A stretch of 64,000 nucleotides of DNA from Edaphochlamys debaryana (Eukaryota; Chlorophyta; Chlorophyceae; Chlamydomonadales), in NCBI GenBank assembly GCA_016858145.1, contig JAEHOE010000006.1:1674001-1738000 (forward strand), given 5' to 3'. Under the pieces are notes generated by a model. It saw nothing but the letters and a program-made list of their open reading frames with translations. It was not told the DNA's origin and searched no databases. This document shows, piece by piece, positions 13,770 through 27,000 of this stretch. Every line of letters begins with the position of its first letter. Position 1 is the stretch's first letter. The position numbers were made by a program, and so were the translations under genes.

Positions 13770-13990
13770 CGGCCCCAGCGCTCGGAGACACGGAGACACG
13801 GCCTTTCTCCACGGAGAATCTCCGTGTCTACACGGAGACACGGAGAATGCCGTTTGCCGGAGACAGCGGAGAGTGGAGAGTCTCCGTGTCTCGGTTCTCT
13901 GTCTCTGTGTCTGTGTCTCTGAGAAAGGCCACGGAGAAAGGCCTCGTCTGGTAGTCTCCGTGGAGACGCCGGAGAGTCTCCGAGGCCCAT
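13770..13990. repeat. Interleaved direct and inverted GGAGACACGGAGA-type repeats
   Basis: The words GGAGACACGGAGA and CGGAGAATCTCCG recur together with their reverse complement TCTCCGTGTCTC. The stretch can therefore fold into several hairpins, and a run of TCTCTGTGTC units sits near its middle. It could be a degenerate satellite or a small foldback element. No coding signal was seen in it. Confidence 0.6.
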
Positions 13991-14677
13991 TGGACCCCAC
14001 ATATGCATCTCCCATTCCTGCTCTTGCGCGCTTCCACAACACAGCTACGGGCCCCCTATGTAGAGGGTTGGCTTGTGGGTCCACAGGAAGGAATATGTGT
14101 GTGCCCACAGGAGAGGGGGTCAAAACATGGTCTCTTGACATGAGCCCAACTCCTCCATGCCAGGAGCCCTGGCCGCTGATGCCAGGAGCATCCACCTAGC
14201 TCATGCACGCCAGCCGCCAAGGTGTCTATAGACACCATTGCCTGGTCGGACGCACTATTTGACGCATTACCGTTGGACGCCTTGCACGCGCCTGGTACCT
14301 ATTGCCCCCACCGAAGAGGACTGCCCCATATGCCTACAACAACACCCCGTTGCGTGAGGTGGCTGGGTGGCTGGGTGGGTGGGCGCGCGAGCGCACCCAA
14401 GTCTCAGGGACCTAGGCCTAGCTAATCGCTCCGCCCACACCGCTGCATGGTCGAACGCCCGTCAGCTCCGCCCACACTACGCCGCGTGTTTGTCCCATTT
14501 GCCAAAGGGCGTTCTTGCTTGCTGTGCTGATGAGAGAAGCGGTGCGGTGAATCCACGAGGGCACAGGGACGACCAGGGACACGACCTTGCGAGTTACACC
14601 ACGGATGTGAGCACTTGACAACCGCATTGGAACGCATGGGAACGCACCCGTACAGCGTGGTGCAACGATGGATGGCA

Positions 14678-14710
14678 TGATAGATGACGATAGATGACGA
14701 TAGATGATGA
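14678..14710. repeat. Short tandem repeat, 10-bp unit GATAGATGAC
   Basis: About three copies of a 10-bp unit (GATAGATGAC) are visible, the last one imperfect. Confidence 0.7.
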
Positions 14711-15120
14711 TGGGGGCGCCACCTGAACCAAATGCCTTCAGTTCAACCTCTAGCCCTAACAGAGCGCATACGTGCGCGACAGCACAATGTCGGGAAGCCA
14801 AACGCACGGAGAGCCGTAGCTCCTAAGCAACCGGAGTCAGACTGGGGGCAAACAGGCTGACTCATCACACGCCATGACGTCGCACACGGACGCGCCTGAC
14901 AGCTGACACGCATGAGAGCAGGATCCCGTGCACGCGCTGCAGCGCGAAAGAGGCGAAATGCAGAGAGCGGGCCAAAGCGAGGGCCAAAGTATGCGCTAAG
15001 AGGCCAAGTCCAGGGCCAGAAACGAACACACCACGGTCCAAAACGAGGGACCCTACCAAAGAATACGCACAATATGCCTACTGTCCGGAAAGGACGGAGA
15101 GAGGTTGGCCGCCACTGCAC

Positions 15121-15189
15121 ACCACACAGAAGGATGACCACACACCGCCACCGCCCACCGCACAGAAGGGTGGCCACACACCGCCATCG
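15121..15189. repeat. Two imperfect copies of a ~35-bp unit (CACAGAAGG..CACACACCGCCA)
   Basis: Two adjacent imperfect units begin ACCACACAGAAGGATGACC and ACCGCACAGAAGGGTGGCC. Both run into CACACACCGCCA. Confidence 0.6.
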
Positions 15190-15710
15190 ATCACAAATCT
15201 GAACAGACCCGAAGCTCGTCCCCCGTAGTAGCCGCAACACCCCCCACAGAAGTCCATGGTATCCCCACAGAGAACGGAGTCATCATACCCTATGCTGCCC
15301 GGCACACCACCACACATAATCCCTCAAATACATCTCACGCCAACTGCACCAGACCGTGAACCAATAAATCACACATCCCTGGTCCGAGCATCCCGGCCAG
15401 GGCTGGGCTCCGCTCCCGGGACCGTGCGCGTTCCCGCACGCCGTGACAGGCTTGCCATTGTCTTGTCACACTGCTGCACATCGACCGGGTCTGCTGTTTG
15501 CTCTGAGAGAGCAAACGTGCCTCCACGCCCCACCAGACGCGCCTGTGGCAAGTCTCCGCCCAACCCCGCTCCTGCTGGCTTGTCCCGCCCACCCCTTGCG
15601 CCCGACACGCGGAGCACCACCCAGATGCGGCGACCCGGGCGGCGGCTGCGTTAACCCGGGCCTACAGCGGCTCGTGCGCATGAATGGGCCGGGAGCAGCG
15701 CTCGAGCTCT

Positions 15711-18700
15711 CTAGGCGGGCGCCTTGACCTCCACCCACTGTGGGGGGTTCTGTGGGCGGCGGGTGCGGATAAAGGTGAGGCAACAGGCGGCAGCACGTGC
15801 GTGTAACTGCCAGGACCGCCAGGTTCTCCATCCCGCTACTCGCACGCACGCACGTACGCACTCGTGTGCCATCATACTGCAGCAGTGTCGCGCTGGCGTT
15901 CAGGTCGCCTTCAGTGCCAAACCGGCCCACTTCGCCTGCCGAGTGGGGTGGAGGCCAGCAGCGAGAGGGAGACGTACGCTTGCTACAACTGCTTGGCCCC
16001 TCGAGAGGGGCCACGGGCGCTGTCGCCCTCAGCATGCATCCCGCCGCATACCTCCGTAGCGAGGAAAGGTGAAGCTCGGGTCGTGCAGGGCGGCGATGAT
16101 GTCCGAGGCCGTCGGGTCACTCTTGCCACTTGCCTTGGCGGCGCTGATAATGGCCGACATGGCGTCGTACATAGGGCCTGCATGTACACGCACGCACGGC
16201 ATAAAGGGCATGCACGATGCACGTACTGCGGCCTTCGAGCTGGCTAGGGCGTGATGCTGGCGTGCAGGCGGCACGCCCAGTAGGTGGCGCGTACGCTCAA
16301 CCTACCCCTCCCTCTGGAGTGGGTTCCTGCTGCTGTAACCGTTGCATCCTAGCGCGCAGGGCGTCCAGTGAGTGGGTGGGCAACATTGCATCACTCCCAC
16401 GCACCTTGCACGCCGCCCAAGGCATAGTAGTACACCGTTGTACCGTGCACCTGGCTTAGCCGGCGGTCCCACTGCGCGCAACGGACCAGGGTGCATGGCC
16501 GCGGGGTGTTGCCAACACTGCGGTTCTATCGGCATTCCGTGCAGCCCTCCGAGCACCGCATCATTGCCCGCCAGCCACGCGGGCGCGTGCCCCACTCACC
16601 TCTGGGAAGGCGGGGTTCGTGACACTCCACACCTACGGGTTGGGGTTAGGGGCGCGGCTGCGTGAGTGCGCGACGACGCAAAGCTCGGCATCACGGCCGG
16701 CCGGCGCCCATTTAAGCGTGTCCCCGACTCAGCGCGATTTGCAGGCTCGCGGCGGGACGTAGCTAGCGCCAAGCAAACCGCCGCCCACCTTGTCTACGGA
16801 GCACCAGGTACGGCACGCATGTGGACGGGGCCGGAGGCAGGTCACAGTCAATCGACGCCATGCATGCACTTCTACGGCCCGCGACATCCGCCGGAAGCAA
16901 GCCCCACGCACCAAGCAGTGGATAGGTGGTCACGCCGTCGGTGCCTTGGACGGCCAAAGCCTGCTTGATCTCATCATCCCAGTCGCCGTAGTCTGCAAAC
17001 GTGTGAATGGGCATGCACGCTTGTTGACAGGGCATGCAGAAGGTGGCAGATGGGGGCAGCTTGCTTTCGTCGGCGCTCACATTGGCCGACGCCTGGCATG
17101 ATTAGGGGGAACGTTGGGTCGGCGGCTCGGGCGGTCTTGATGAACGTCAGGAGCTTCGCGGCATTGTTAAAAGTCCAAAGCCAGGCGAAAATGGCGTCGG
17201 GTGCTTCGGCTAGGGCCTGTGTGGGCGGGTCGAAGGTATGGCACTGGTCTCAAAGCGAGCAAGCACGCCGAATGCCCCCTAGCCTGTAAGGCCGGGCCTG
17301 CCCGCGCCCTTCACAGCCCCTCACAGCCTCCCTTCCCGCGCCTGTGAGGTGACGGCTGCCATATCGTCGGCCGAGGCGAGCCTGCCGTAGGGGTGCGACT
17401 CTGTGTTGGTGCGTTTGTGTGCGTGCCAACCGTCCCGCCCTCCCATACACGCTCGGTTCAGGTCCCTTGATTTTGCGCACGGCACGCACCACTCCAGCGC
17501 GTGGATGGTGACTTCGACCTTTATGCCTGCACATGCAACAACGGGATGCGGCGGATCCAATCCATCCAGTCAGGCAGCAGCTAGCAGCAGCCGGGCGCGA
17601 GACGGTCTGATGAGTGATGATGGGCGGGGCGCTGGGCCCCAGGATACGTGCTGGCCCTGCCCGGCTGCACGCCGGTCGGTCCCTCATCCCTCCCACCTAC
17701 CTGCAGCGGCCGCTGCCGCCTGATAATTTGCGGCGGCCTGGTAGGTGTCGTCATTGTAGAGGTAATCGTACACGAAGGCTGCGCATGCGGGGAAACATGG
17801 ACGGGGAGGATGCATGCAATGGCTACAGCAGCAGGAACCACACTCGCAACCCAACCCGAAGCGGGGAGACGCACGTGGAGGGGCAGGGCCATGCGCGCGA
17901 TTACCCGTCCAGCAGACCTCTCACCGATGCGTTTGTAGAGGTTGGGCATGCCGGCCATAAGCGACCGCACTGTCATTTGCTGCGGTGGGGGCAGAGTGGC
18001 AGAGGGGCGATGGCTCAGATGGCTTCGTTGGCCGCTTTGATCCTCGTCCCAAGGCCCGGCCCACGAACTCACTGTGGAGAGGACGGTGCGCCAGGTGGTG
18101 CCGGAGCCAATGCTGCCCACGCGCATGCTGGTCTCCAAGAGAGGGATCTGGACGGGGTGGGCAGTAGGTGGACGTACAGGGGAGCGGCCGAGGGCGCGCG
18201 GCAGGGCCGGCTGCTGGGGACACCCGGTAGCCGCAGCTGCACCCATGCGATCGAACCGAGTAAGGAACCAATGCATGCGCTGCTCAACAGGCCTACCTGC
18301 ATCCCACCTACCCCGCCCGGCCCCCTAGCCTAGGCCCTAGCTGCATCCCACTCCTGCCACTGTACCTGTAGCTTGGAGGCGGTGGCCATGGCGGTCATCA
18401 GGGGGCTGGCGATCGTGAGGCAGGCATGCAAGGAGCAACGGGGGTCGGGGACAAGTGCATGAGACACAAGTCGTTGCTTGACAAGGACCGCGTACCGGAC
18501 TCCACCCTCACGACCCAGCCCGGCCCCCCGCCGCCAGCGCAATGGCCACTGACCTGTAGCAGGAGGCGCTGATGATAGCCGCGGGCTGTGGTGAGAGCAC
18601 GGAGAGGGTGGTTCAATGAGACAGGCAATCAAATCAACGGTGGCATGCGTCACGCCGTGCACAGCATACTCTGTGCAGCGCCACAAATGCCTCCAGGTCG

Positions 18701-21700
18701 GCGGCGATGGTGGCCTCATCATTGCAGCCCATCGTGGCATCGACGACCAACGTAAAATTGTAGCCTGAGGGACGTACGGCATGAGGGACTTAGTCATGCA
18801 GGTGCATAGACTAATTAAGCAATGCCGGCAGTGGGTGCGCGTGGGCTGAATCAGTCCTCTATCTCTCACCACTGTCCGCGCCCGCCAAGGAGGCGCCGTT
18901 GACAGCGGCGGCCACTTCGGCGGTCAGCCTCCCCGTGGCCAGACCCACCTGCCCGGCGGGCAAGTTGGCAGGTGTGCACTTTCTGTGGCTTACTGTAGCA
19001 TGCGTAGCGTGCGTTGTTGCAGCGCGGTCAGCGTGGTCAGCCAGCTGACGACATGCATGCGTGCGCGCGTTGCAAAGCCCCACACTAACCACGAGGGGCT
19101 TGGGTGAGGCCGTTGACGGTGGGGAAGGCAGAGGTGGCGCGGGCGGTGAAGGGCTGGGCACGGGCGACCCCGGCGACCGAAGCTGCGACGGTGGCCTCCG
19201 AGACGAGGGCGGATGGAGGCCAGGCGGCATCCGCGTCTGGCGCTTTGGCGGAGGCAGTGCCCTCCGCGTACTCCGCGGCGAAGGGGGCTCCGGCATGCTC
19301 GAACGACCCTCGGGTGGGGGCGCGGGCACCGCCGCCACCGGGGGTCGCAACTGCGGTGCAAGGGCGAGCAATCAAGGGCGTGTCAGGGATTTCGGGGTCC
19401 AACTACGCTAACTACGCCAGGTTAAGCGAGCTCCGACTGGGCCTACGAGCGAGTGCAGGCCTCACGGCTATGGGGGGGGGCGAGCTTCTGCTGGATTGGG
19501 GCGGCGGTCGACTCGGGCGACTGCTGACGAAGGCCTCCCAATCGGCCTTGGTCCAGCGGAGGTACATGCGCTGAAAGCGCAGCGAGTCAGCCAGCATGAC
19601 TGCCTCACAGGAAAAGGCATTACGGTAGACCAGCTTCAGTTGCACAACTGTGGGCCGCCAGCGCGCGCGAGGAGCATCGGTAGGCATTCGACACATTAGT
19701 TCGGCAAGGGTTCGAACGGGAGTCAAGGAAGGGCTCGCACATGCGGACGCATGCATTCCGCCCACGTGCAGTGCAATGCCGGCCCCTAGGCGCCCGCCGC
19801 CCGCCGGCTTAGTCATCCCACAGGTCCGTTGACGCACACTGCCCGGCCTCGTTAGGAAGGTCCGCCCACACCTGCACGCGACAGGCATTGATGAGCGGCG
19901 GCTAGCTAGTTTAGGCAGCAGCCAACTCCAACCCGGCCCGTGCGGGCCACCCAGCGATTGCCCAGCAATCCGCTCACCTTTACCCAGCCCTGGCGGTTGA
20001 CGAAAGGGTCACGGCCGGCCATCTTCAGCGGTGCCCAGGCAGTCCAGGCCTGGCCGTCCCAGCTCTTCCAGGAGAAACCCACGTTCTCGCGACCACGGTA
20101 CGACTCGCCCAGCGGCCAGCAGAAGCCGCCACCGGCCAGGGTGATGTAGGCCGAGACGGATGCGCCTGTGTCCGAGCGGGATGGCAGTGCCAGGGCGGGC
20201 AGGTGCAGTGGCCAAAGTGTGGCGACTACACCCGCTCCAACGCTGGACGTGAGTGGCCGGCTAGCTTGCACGCGCACGAGATTAACGGGATCCGCTCCTC
20301 CATGCATGTACGCACCTGGGCTCGCAAAGAGGAAGGAGGAGTAGAGCTCGATGTCGCCCCCTGACCACAGCTCTTCCCCCGCGACTGCCACGCGGCCTCC
20401 GCGGAACGGCCGCACGTTGCCGCCCCACACGTCACCACTGGTGGTCCAAGACTGGGGGGCAAGCCACAGCAGGCTGTCAAACCCCTGCTCAAACCCCGTC
20501 GAGCCCAGCGCGGCGAAGACATAGTTCTCGTCGGAGTAAGCCGGCTCGTAGGCGACCAGGAAATCGTCGCCTGGCTCCGCGTCTGTCGTACCAATGTACG
20601 TCACGCCGCTCAGGGACAGGCCGTCCATGACAAATGCGTCCTTGGTGCGAAAGGTGCTGTCTCTCTTGCCGGCTTCGCACAGGACTTCGATGCGCAAGGT
20701 GACGATGTCGATGCCACCCTGAGGGGGGCCGGCGGGCCGGAGAGAATGTGTCTTGCTTGGCGGGCAGGCGGCAATGGCGGGAGAGGGCGTCGATCGCAGG
20801 AGCGAGAGGGAGGGAAGAACAGAACAGAGAACAGCTGGCCTGCTGGCCCGTGGGCCTGAGACGAAGGGGACTGCACACACACCACATTGGCTGGGTTTGC
20901 CCTTTTGCTCTGCTCTGCAACAACGCTAAACACACCCTTGGCTGGGCTCGCACAACTCACCTGCAGCTTGAGGGCGGTCTTGACGGATCCAGCGGTCGCC
21001 CGCTGGCACTGCTCATTGTTTGCTGCGCAGCTGCCTGCCGCCATTGCACGTTCGACACACGCAGGTGGGGAGGGGCTTGACGAGCTAGCTTCCGCCCAGC
21101 CCAAACGCTGCCTGCCTGGACGCTGGTTGGGTTTAGGCTGCGCAGGCGGACCATGTAGACCCTACCCCCTCGAGCTTGCTTGCAGCTTCCTGGCCCCCAA
21201 GCTACGAAAACCCCGAGAGGCCAGCCTCCTAACAGCCATAGCTTGTCACAATGCCTGAACGCCTGAACTACCTGAACACGATACTCACTTGCCCATGTCC
21301 ACGCATCCTGCGTCCACTCGTTGTATCTGAACCGGAACAGTGAGGCCCAGTTGCGGCCGTTGTCGGTCGAGTAGACCACGTTGAGAAGCGGCACGCCGAA
21401 CACTTGCAAGGGGTTCATACCGACATAAATCTGGGCAAACGAATGGGTTGCAGTCCGACAAGGCACGTGCGTGGACCATCGGTTGTTTGCACACGCGGCC
21501 GGGACCACTCCACCCTGTACTGTACACCCTGCCCTCTTTCCTCGCTCCCGGGCACCCTCACTCGCTTTGCGGCCTCTGCCCCATTCAGGCCACCCGCGGC
21601 CGCCTAGGCCGCCCTAGCTACGTGCACCTCATCAAGCTTGGTCCCCGGCCCGCCAATCACCCAATTATGGTTTCGCACGGGTTTTCCCTGCCTGCTAGCT

Positions 21701-23016
21701 TTCCTATTAAGGCCGCCCAGGCCACCCTTGCGGTGCACGCACGCACGCACCGGCAGCACCAGCTTATCCAAACGCAGCACCGCCACTCCGCCAGCCGCCG
21801 CAGCTGCCACCACGACCATGGGCGGCGTCTGGAGGTAAGCCTGCAGGGGGCAGGGGTGGCTGCATCGACGACAGAGGGGCGGGGACACGGGAACGCCTCT
21901 CCCAGCCAGCCCCCGTTGCGGCGCGGCTTTATTGCTTCAGGCAACCCCGCCCTCCGTCCTGCCTGCATGGCCAGAACCCCCACGACCGCCTCCTCATCCC
22001 CCGGTGTTGCCGAGTCGTTCCGCCGTCTGTAGAAGAAGCGGTCGGCGGTGGTGGCGTCAGCATCCCACAGGCCCGGCTGGAGGCCTCCACTGAAGTCCTC
22101 GACGAACGGTACCGCACTCTCAGCGGCGGGCAGCGGGTTGGCAGTGGCCGGCCCCGGTGCCGCCACAACGCTGCTGCAGCTGTGGGCGACGTCCTGTACA
22201 GCCGCAACGGAGCCCGTACTGATCTTGTACGAACCGGTGTCCTGCACGCCCTCTATCCGACGCTGTGCGGTGAAGCGGGGGCAGGAGTAGTAGCCGCCCC
22301 CGAAGAACGTTAGGATGCCTTCACGTGTGCGGTTGAACAGGAGGCACTCGAGGATGGAGGGTGTGTCGATATCGTGAGCAATGACCTGGGCAGCGGGGCA
22401 GGGAGGAGCAAAACGCGATGATTGGTCATGAATGATGACCGGTCTGAATCCAACCCGGGTCTGAATCCAAGCCGGCTAGCTCCCCCTGAAGTCCCGTGAA
22501 CCTGCCTTGTAAAGGCTGTACCGAGCCACTAGAGCCACCGTGCTGTTGCCTGCTGCGCCTGTGTCGTCCTCGCCCGCGCTGTCACTGACACAAGCGACTC
22601 CAAGGATGGTGAATGCAAAGGCCTCGGTGATGGGGCTGTCACAGAAGATTTGGTGCACCTGTTTACCGATGTGGAGACGTCCGGGCAGGGGGAAGCGTGG
22701 GAGCAGGGGCGACAGGCATGGGGTGAGAACCGGGGCGGCAGGGAGCAGGGCCGCCGCAAGCCGCGGGGCGTGGGGGGAGTCAGGGAGCGTGAGAGCAGGG
22801 CCGCCCGACAGAGCTCACGCGGACCAACATGCCCCCGGCCGCCGTGAAGTCCAGAGTGACGCACGGTAACGCTTCGTTTACGCTGTGCCATGTGCCGATG
22901 AGCCCGTCAAGCGCCGGGCGAGTGTCAGCACCCATCACTACGCGCTGCGCCACAGACGCGACTGCCAGCAGCCACAGCAGCGGCTGCAGACATGCACTAA
23001 CACTGCCCCGAACCAT
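15711..23016 (-). CDS. Large secreted receptor-like protein: signal peptide, Asp-box region, Pro-rich linker, ANF-receptor-like domain
   Basis: The start at 23016 gives a hydrophobic leader (ACLQPLLWLLAVASVAQRVV); exon 1 runs 22819-23016. Exons read downward from there. One contains an Asp-box, STDNGRNW, near 21.35 kb. A long exon lies near 20.0-20.7 kb. The tail of the first half joins the second half by two phase-matched junctions: exon 19838-19871 (34 nt, VWADLPNEAGQ) to exon 19466-19647 (VQLKLVYRNAFSC), then to a Pro-rich exon starting 19350 (SPVPSPSPPAPPLPSPPS). The second half resembles the ANF receptor/periplasmic-binding type I fold: VGLATGRLTAEVAAAVNG, NFTLVVDATMGCNDEA, PLLETSMRVGSIGSGTTWR, EAPDAIFAW. 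The last exon ends WVEVKAPA at a TAG (15711-15713). No cyclase or kinase domain follows. A sensory or matrix-bound ligand-binding role is inference. If the 19838 donor is not used, the first half would end at the TAA at 19809-19811 and two genes would result. Confidence 0.65.
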
Positions 23017-24070
23017 CGTCGCGCGCGCGAGCCTCAGTGCGCGGCAGCTAGTGCGCAGCTTGAGTGCGGTGTGGCTAACTTTGGTCTACGCAGTCGGTTT
23101 GGCACGATCCCTTGATAACGGGCGCTCGGATTCGCGATGGGATGAGCACGGAAATGGGTTATTTCTGCACTATAATTCCGCCGGCCCCGCACAGACCCCA
23201 CCCCACCCCTTCTAAAGAGCAAGCCAGGGATGCCCGCAAGCAGGAAGCGCAGGATGCGCGTGGGGGCGCGGTCCCCGCAGCAAGGGGCCTGCGTGGGGAC
23301 CGTTCCTGCGGGCTGCCACCTAGAAGGCCTTCCATCGATGGGCCATCCAACAAGTCATGTCCAGGTAGGGCCTACGCAGGCAGACGTCCGATAACGCGTG
23401 CCTATCAGCTACCCAATAATGATACGGTGGTCTATAGGCCCAGGGCGAGCTAGGGGGTCGGCTGTAGGCTGTTTCGGGGGCGTGCAGGATGGTGTGGCTG
23501 GTTGTGCTGCAAGGTAGCTGCTGTTGCCGAACATAGTGATGGGCCTAAACCACCCATCTGCCTTAACACACGCGAGGGTGAAAACCCCGAGTTGTAACTT
23601 TCTTTCTTTCTTTCGGGGGCGTGCAGGCGCGCGCGGGCACTGGATGGGGGCACGCGGTTGGCGTGTCGCAAATGCGTGCGGAAATGGTCGGAGGGGGCCG
23701 AATTCCGCACTTGGCCCCCGGCAATTCCGTCCTCATCCCTGCGCGATCCCACGATCAGATCAGCCGATCAGCAGTGTTGCCGCCACGTATGCCTGTCCCT
23801 CGAGCACCCCACCTCCTGGAACATACACATCCCTCCTCATCACCTGCTGACTCCTCCTACCCCGGGCCCGTCCTGCTCCCGCCCCCCTCCACCCGCCGCC
23901 CCCTCCCTGCTTTCAGGCCTCTGGCGCCCTCTCTACCGAAGGCTCGAGCGCCATGCATGCTCGGGCCGCACCATGCTGTGCGCTGCTCCCATGCCCTCCA
24001 CCATGCTGGCCCAGCCCTCCCGCCCCGCCTTCCCCTGCCCTCCACCCCGCCCTCCCGGCCTCCCCCGCAG
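23017..24070. other. Divergent intergenic region, unresolved 5' end of the VWA gene
   Basis: This interval lies between the start of the receptor-like gene (-) and the first exon I can support for the VWA gene (+). It should carry both promoters and probably upstream exons of the VWA gene. The right third is very C-rich and reads like an intron 3' end leading to the acceptor at 24070. A (TTTC)n run lies near 23.6 kb. Confidence 0.4.
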
Positions 24071-27000
24071 CTACTTCCTGGCTGACCGCGAGGCCGACGC
24101 GCTCCTGCACCAGTGCGCGGCCGAGCTGGAGGCAGTCAAGGCCCGCCTGGCGCTGTGCGGCCGCACCTGCACCCAGTGAGGGGGCCGCGTGCATCGCAGG
24201 GGGCGGCACGGCGGGGCCCGGCAGCATTCCACCAGGCCCCACCATCCATGCATCGCCGCCTCACGCCCGGCTTTTAGCTGGCGCCGACGCGGCTCACATC
24301 CGCCGCCTTCCCCGCCCCCGCCTCTCAGGTGATACCTGCCCTGCTACCTGCCGGTGGGCCACACCGAGCCGCACGACTGCCAGACGGACCACGAGTGCCA
24401 CACGGCCTGCGGCTACTGCAGCCAGGTGGGTGGGGGCGGGGGCGGGAGTAGCCTCCCACGGGGAAGCAGAAGCACGCACAGACTGGCCCTGCGGCCCCAG
24501 ACCCTGACGGTGCTTTGGGGCCCCTGCTGCAGGCGCCCCCGAGCGAGGCAAGCAGCGAGCCAGAGCCGACGGCACCTGCATCGGCGCCTGTGGAATCGTC
24601 GGACAATGTGGGAACCGGCAGCCACAGCATTGGAGGTGGCGGCAGTGAGCCCGGGAGCGTGGACGGCTCAGGCGCCGCCAGCAGCGAGGAAGGCTCAGGC
24701 GATGAGGGAGGGCCCGGCGTGCAGACTGCCACACTGCCGGACCCCGATTCGGCGGTGAGGTCTGCGGCCATCGCCGCGGCCCGCACCGCCGTCCCCAGGC
24801 GCCGGCGCTCGGCTGCCGCTCCCCGTGCAGGCGCCGCGACGGCGCAAGCCTGCGCCTGCGCCCCGGTGGAGGCGGTCGAGCCCACTGGCGCAGCGACGGC
24901 GCCCACCAGTGATGCGGCGGTGGCGGTGCCCACCGGCACCACGGCGGCGGCGCCAGTGCCGGCCCCTCTTCAGGGCCCCGCCCCCCGCTCTGGCCGCTGC
25001 GTGGGCCGCGCAGGCCACCCCGGCTTCCACCACTGCGGCTGGGCGGGGCACACGTGCGGCCAGCCCTGCCACCTGGCGGGCGCGGCGCGCAACTGCAACC
25101 AGCGCTGCAGCCTGCCGCCGGGCCACGACGGCCGCCACGAGTGCGACTCGGGCAACCACCTGTGCGCCGCGGCTTGCGACCTGGATGGCTGCGGCAACCT
25201 CTGCATCGCCCCGTACGGCACGGTGAGTGCCGCGTCTGTCGTACCGCAAAGCTCTGTGTACCATGCAGCGCGTTACACAGACAGGCGGTACTGGCCACCC
25301 CGCACCCGCCTGACTGCCCCTCTCTGCCGCGCCCGCCCCCTCCTCCCCCCGCCGCCCAGGCCCACGACACCCACCAGTGCGGCGAGGCCGGCTGCCCGCA
25401 GCAGTGCGCCCTGTGCCACCGCCGCTGCGCCCACCCGAGCCACTTCCATGGCCGGGACGAAGGCGAGAAGCACTTGTGCGGCGAGGCGCACGACTGCCGA
25501 GAGCCGGGCAGCCGCAAGCCCCGGCTGTGCTGCGCGGATGGGGCGTGCGAGATTCGCTCGGAGCTGCAGCGGGAGACGCGTCGGACCTTCGCGGGCGCTC
25601 GGGGCACCTTCGAGTACGCCTACCGCACCCGGCAGCAGGCGATGAGGTGCGTTGGGCGGGGCTAGGGGGCCGGCCTCGGGAGCTGGTGGGGGTCTGGAGG
25701 CTTGGCTACCGCACAGGAGCCGGCGCATCCAAGTGTGTGGCTCGTCCCCTGCCCCTGCCCGCAGGCACGTGTGCGGCCTCGCCATCCCTCCCGGCCGGGA
25801 GTCGCACGAGGGGCCCTGCGCCCACGCGCGGGACCCCGCCGCCGACGCCGCGCACTACTGCGGCCATCCCTGCCCCGGCTGCGGCTACTTCTGCACCAGC
25901 CCCACGGCCACGCCGGCAGGCACGCCACGCAGCACGGTGGGCGGGGCTGGGGCAGGGCACCCGCGTCGCAGCAACGAAGCCAGCTCGCCCGCCTCTGCCG
26001 GCCCGCCGTGCAGCCCGCCACTCAGTGCTCGTCGTGCTACTTGCAGCAGGCTTACCGTAGGTGCCTCTCTCCGCTCTCCTCCCGTCCACGCCCGCCCCCA
26101 GGCAACATGGAGCACTCGGTGTTCGTGGCTCGCCAGGCCGAGGTGGACGTGGGAGAGCGGCGCTACGCGGTGGGCGAGACGGGCATCGCGGAGACCTGCG
26201 ACGGCTTTTGCGCGGCCCTGGGCCGGGGCCACGTGCACGTGCTGCCCTGCGACCCCAGCCGCTGCGACCGGGACGGCCCCAGCCTGGTCGAGGGCCGCAG
26301 GTGAGGGCCGGGGAGGCCTGGCGAACGCATGGAGCCGTGGTGAGGCCTTCCAGCTGCTGCTGAGTCATGGCCTGTGCTCGGGGCCCGTGCAGGCACGTGC
26401 ATGAGCCGTACTGCACTGGCGGAGAGGCCGCTGAGGTGGACGAGCTTACTCATGATGCGTACTGGGAGGTGCGTACGGCGGGGGCGTTTCCTGGGCTGAG
26501 CCCCCGGCGCAGAGCCCCCGTGGGCATCCACCCGCGGCGACGGATCCTGGTCCGCCGAGACCGCCCCTCAACTCCGCCCCCTCCTCGCCACCTCCTGTTG
26601 TTGCGGCTGGCTGCGAGCCTGTGACGCTGCCTGCTGCCCTTCTGCGCCCCTCCCAGGCCCTCGGCTTCGAGTGCCCCTGCGGCGAGGACCAGCGCGCCTC
26701 CTTCCGCCTGTGCGGGGCCAAGTGCGGCTCCGCGGCCCACGACGCCGACCCGGGTGGGGGCGGGGCTTGGGCGGGAGGCCAGGAACGGCGCGGCTTAGTC
26801 GGGAGCGGGGCGCAGATGGCCAGCCGCTGACCGCCCTCCCTGCCCTGTGCAGACAACCCGCACCCCGGCTGCGTGCTGCCACTGTGGCACGAGCCCGTCA
26901 GCGCCTCAGCCCTGCCGCCAGAGCTGGCCGGCCGCGCGGGGCACGTGACGCCCGGGGACCACTTCGTGCCGTGCGATCACAGCTCGGGGGAGTTCGGGAA

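Larger units (their letters stand above)
13582..15710. other. Intergenic stretch with short repeats between convergent genes
   Basis: About 2.1 kb lie between the stops of copy B (+) and the receptor-like gene (-). No coding exon could be supported. It holds three local repeats listed separately (about 13770-13990, 14678-14710 and 15121-15189). Confidence 0.5.

Noticed and set aside
24294..25607. 437-residue minus-strand ORF opposite the VWA gene
   Set aside because: It is Arg/Pro/Ser-rich with no domain, antisense to exons that encode clear Cys/His and VWA motifs; a by-product of high GC.
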